Source of the DNA: Thermoanaerobacteraceae bacterium
Lineage (GTDB): Bacteria > Bacillota > Desulfotomaculia > Desulfotomaculales > Ammonificaceae
Reading direction: 5' to 3'
Length of the DNA stretch: 6,540 bases
Assembly (NCBI GenBank): GCA_030016455.1
Contig: JASEJH010000043.1
Span: 1-6,540 of the forward strand
The notes below the pieces were generated by a model that ran no database searches, had not been told where the DNA came from, and saw only the letters and a program-made list of their open reading frames with translations. The first letter of the stretch is position 1. Each line of letters opens with the position of its first letter. The position numbers were made by a program, and so were the translations under genes. This document shows positions 5,929-6,540 of this stretch, piece by piece.

Positions 5929-6540
5929 CTAAATGCCTCGCCTGCCTCCTTCTTCCGCATCATCGTTCACCCTCCAGAAAAGGACCGCCAGGTAACCCCG
6001 GTGCCGGAAGCAGAAAACTCCGCCGGTGCTGCGGGCGAGCAGGTGGCAACGTACTTTCTCCTCCAGTGCGGGCGTAACCGCCATGAAGCGGCCAAGCGAC
6101 CGGCAGTACCGTGCCACCGCTTCCTCCAGGAGCATCTTCTCCTCCCAGAAGTCGGCGATGAACCGGATCTCCGGCAGGTACCCGGAAGCATAAAGGTAGT
6201 TCCACGGATAGCTGATCTCAAACCACCCGCCCGGGTACGGTTCACCCAGAACGGCCGGCCAGAGCTCGGCGAGCACCGGGTTCCGGTAGCCACGGGCGAA
6301 ATCAACCAGGCAGCAGTACCGGCGCGAAGCGGCTACCATCTTCGTCAGGGTTTCCGGGTCTTTGATGGCAGGCGTCAGCGAAGCAAAAACAAGGTCAAAC
6401 CTCTCTTTCCAGCCCTCCGCCCCGAGGTCAACCTCCTCCCAGGCCCGGTTGACGACCGTGACGTTCCGGATACCCCGGGCTGAAAGCTCCTCCCGCAATA
6501 CGCTGCACATTTTGGGCGCGCTGTCGAGCGCCACCACTTC
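5929..6540 (-). CDS. class I SAM-dependent methyltransferase, N-terminus cut by window edge
   Basis: 203 codons are visible, ending at TAG 5931-5929; the reading frame is still open at the right edge, so the true start is outside the window. The first visible residues, EVVALDSAPKMCSVL, look like the second strand of a Rossmann methyltransferase, with D as the usual acid contacting the SAM ribose. The glycine-rich first motif must lie upstream. RFDLVFASLTPAI resembles the strand-4 region where catalytic-site residues usually sit. It is followed by a Cys pair (RRYCCLVDF) and an aromatic stretch (GGWFEISYPWNYLYASGYLP) that may shape the substrate pocket. The substrate is unknown; small-molecule methylation is more likely than rRNA, because no RNA-binding domain is visible, but that is inference. 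The gap to fdhE is 118 nt and holds the fdhE promoter. Confidence 0.7.
   Translation of the reverse strand, partial: EVVALDSAPKMCSVLREELSARGIRNVTVVNRAWEEVDLGAEGWKERFDLVFASLTPAIKDPETLTKMVAASRRYCCLVDFARGYRNPVLAELWPAVLGEPYPGGWFEISYPWNYLYASGYLPEIRFIADFWEEKMLLEEAVARYCRSLGRFMAVTPALEEKVRCHLLARSTGGVFCFRHRGYLAVLFWRVNDDAEEGGRRGI

Noticed and set aside
6001..6483. A 160-codon plus-strand open frame
   Set aside because: It is antisense to the methyltransferase, which shows SAM-fold motifs; the plus-strand product is low-complexity and Arg/Pro-rich with no domain.

Overview
The window carries a complete qmoABC operon on the plus strand, encoding the quinone-interacting membrane-bound oxidoreductase of dissimilatory sulfate reduction. 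It faces a convergent minus-strand pair: an fdhE-type formate dehydrogenase accessory gene and the 3' part of a class I SAM-dependent methyltransferase gene cut by the right edge. The organism is therefore probably a sulfate (or sulfur-compound) respiring anaerobe. Strong GGAGG-type ribosome binding sites, GTG and TTG starts, a tight 4-nt qmoA-qmoB junction, moderately high GC and classic hairpin-plus-T terminator style fit a Gram-positive (Desulfotomaculum/Peptococcia-like, perhaps thermophilic) lineage. That placement is inference; no rRNA or other marker gene is present.

Layout. Positions 1-151 hold no recognisable gene end; a strong Shine-Dalgarno sequence there precedes a possible 14-codon leader ORF that overlaps the qmoA start. 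qmoA (152-1393) and qmoB (1398-3635) are both HdrA-like FAD/iron-sulfur proteins. qmoB also has an HdrA-type N-terminal domain, a C-terminal 2x[4Fe-4S] ferredoxin segment and an MvhD-like tail. A 114-nt gap with a large predicted RNA hairpin separates qmoB from qmoC (3750-4946), an HdrC-like iron-sulfur domain fused to a cytochrome b-type membrane domain. A perfect 13-bp terminator at 4963-5001 ends the operon and appears to work in both directions. On the minus strand fdhE (5010-5810, TTG start) has a good own promoter (TATAAT, 17-nt spacer). Upstream of it lies the methyltransferase fragment (5929-6540).

How it works together. From knowledge of the family, QmoC takes electrons from the menaquinol pool through b hemes and iron-sulfur clusters, and QmoA/QmoB pass them in the cytoplasm to APS reductase (AprBA, not in this window), which reduces adenosine phosphosulfate to sulfite and AMP. 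FdhE would help mature a formate dehydrogenase encoded elsewhere, so formate oxidation may feed the same electron pool, but nothing in the window proves that link. I see no CRISPR array, insertion sequence, tRNA or rRNA. The parts least explained by known biology are the qmoB-qmoC intergenic hairpin, the possible leader ORF, and the unassigned methyltransferase.
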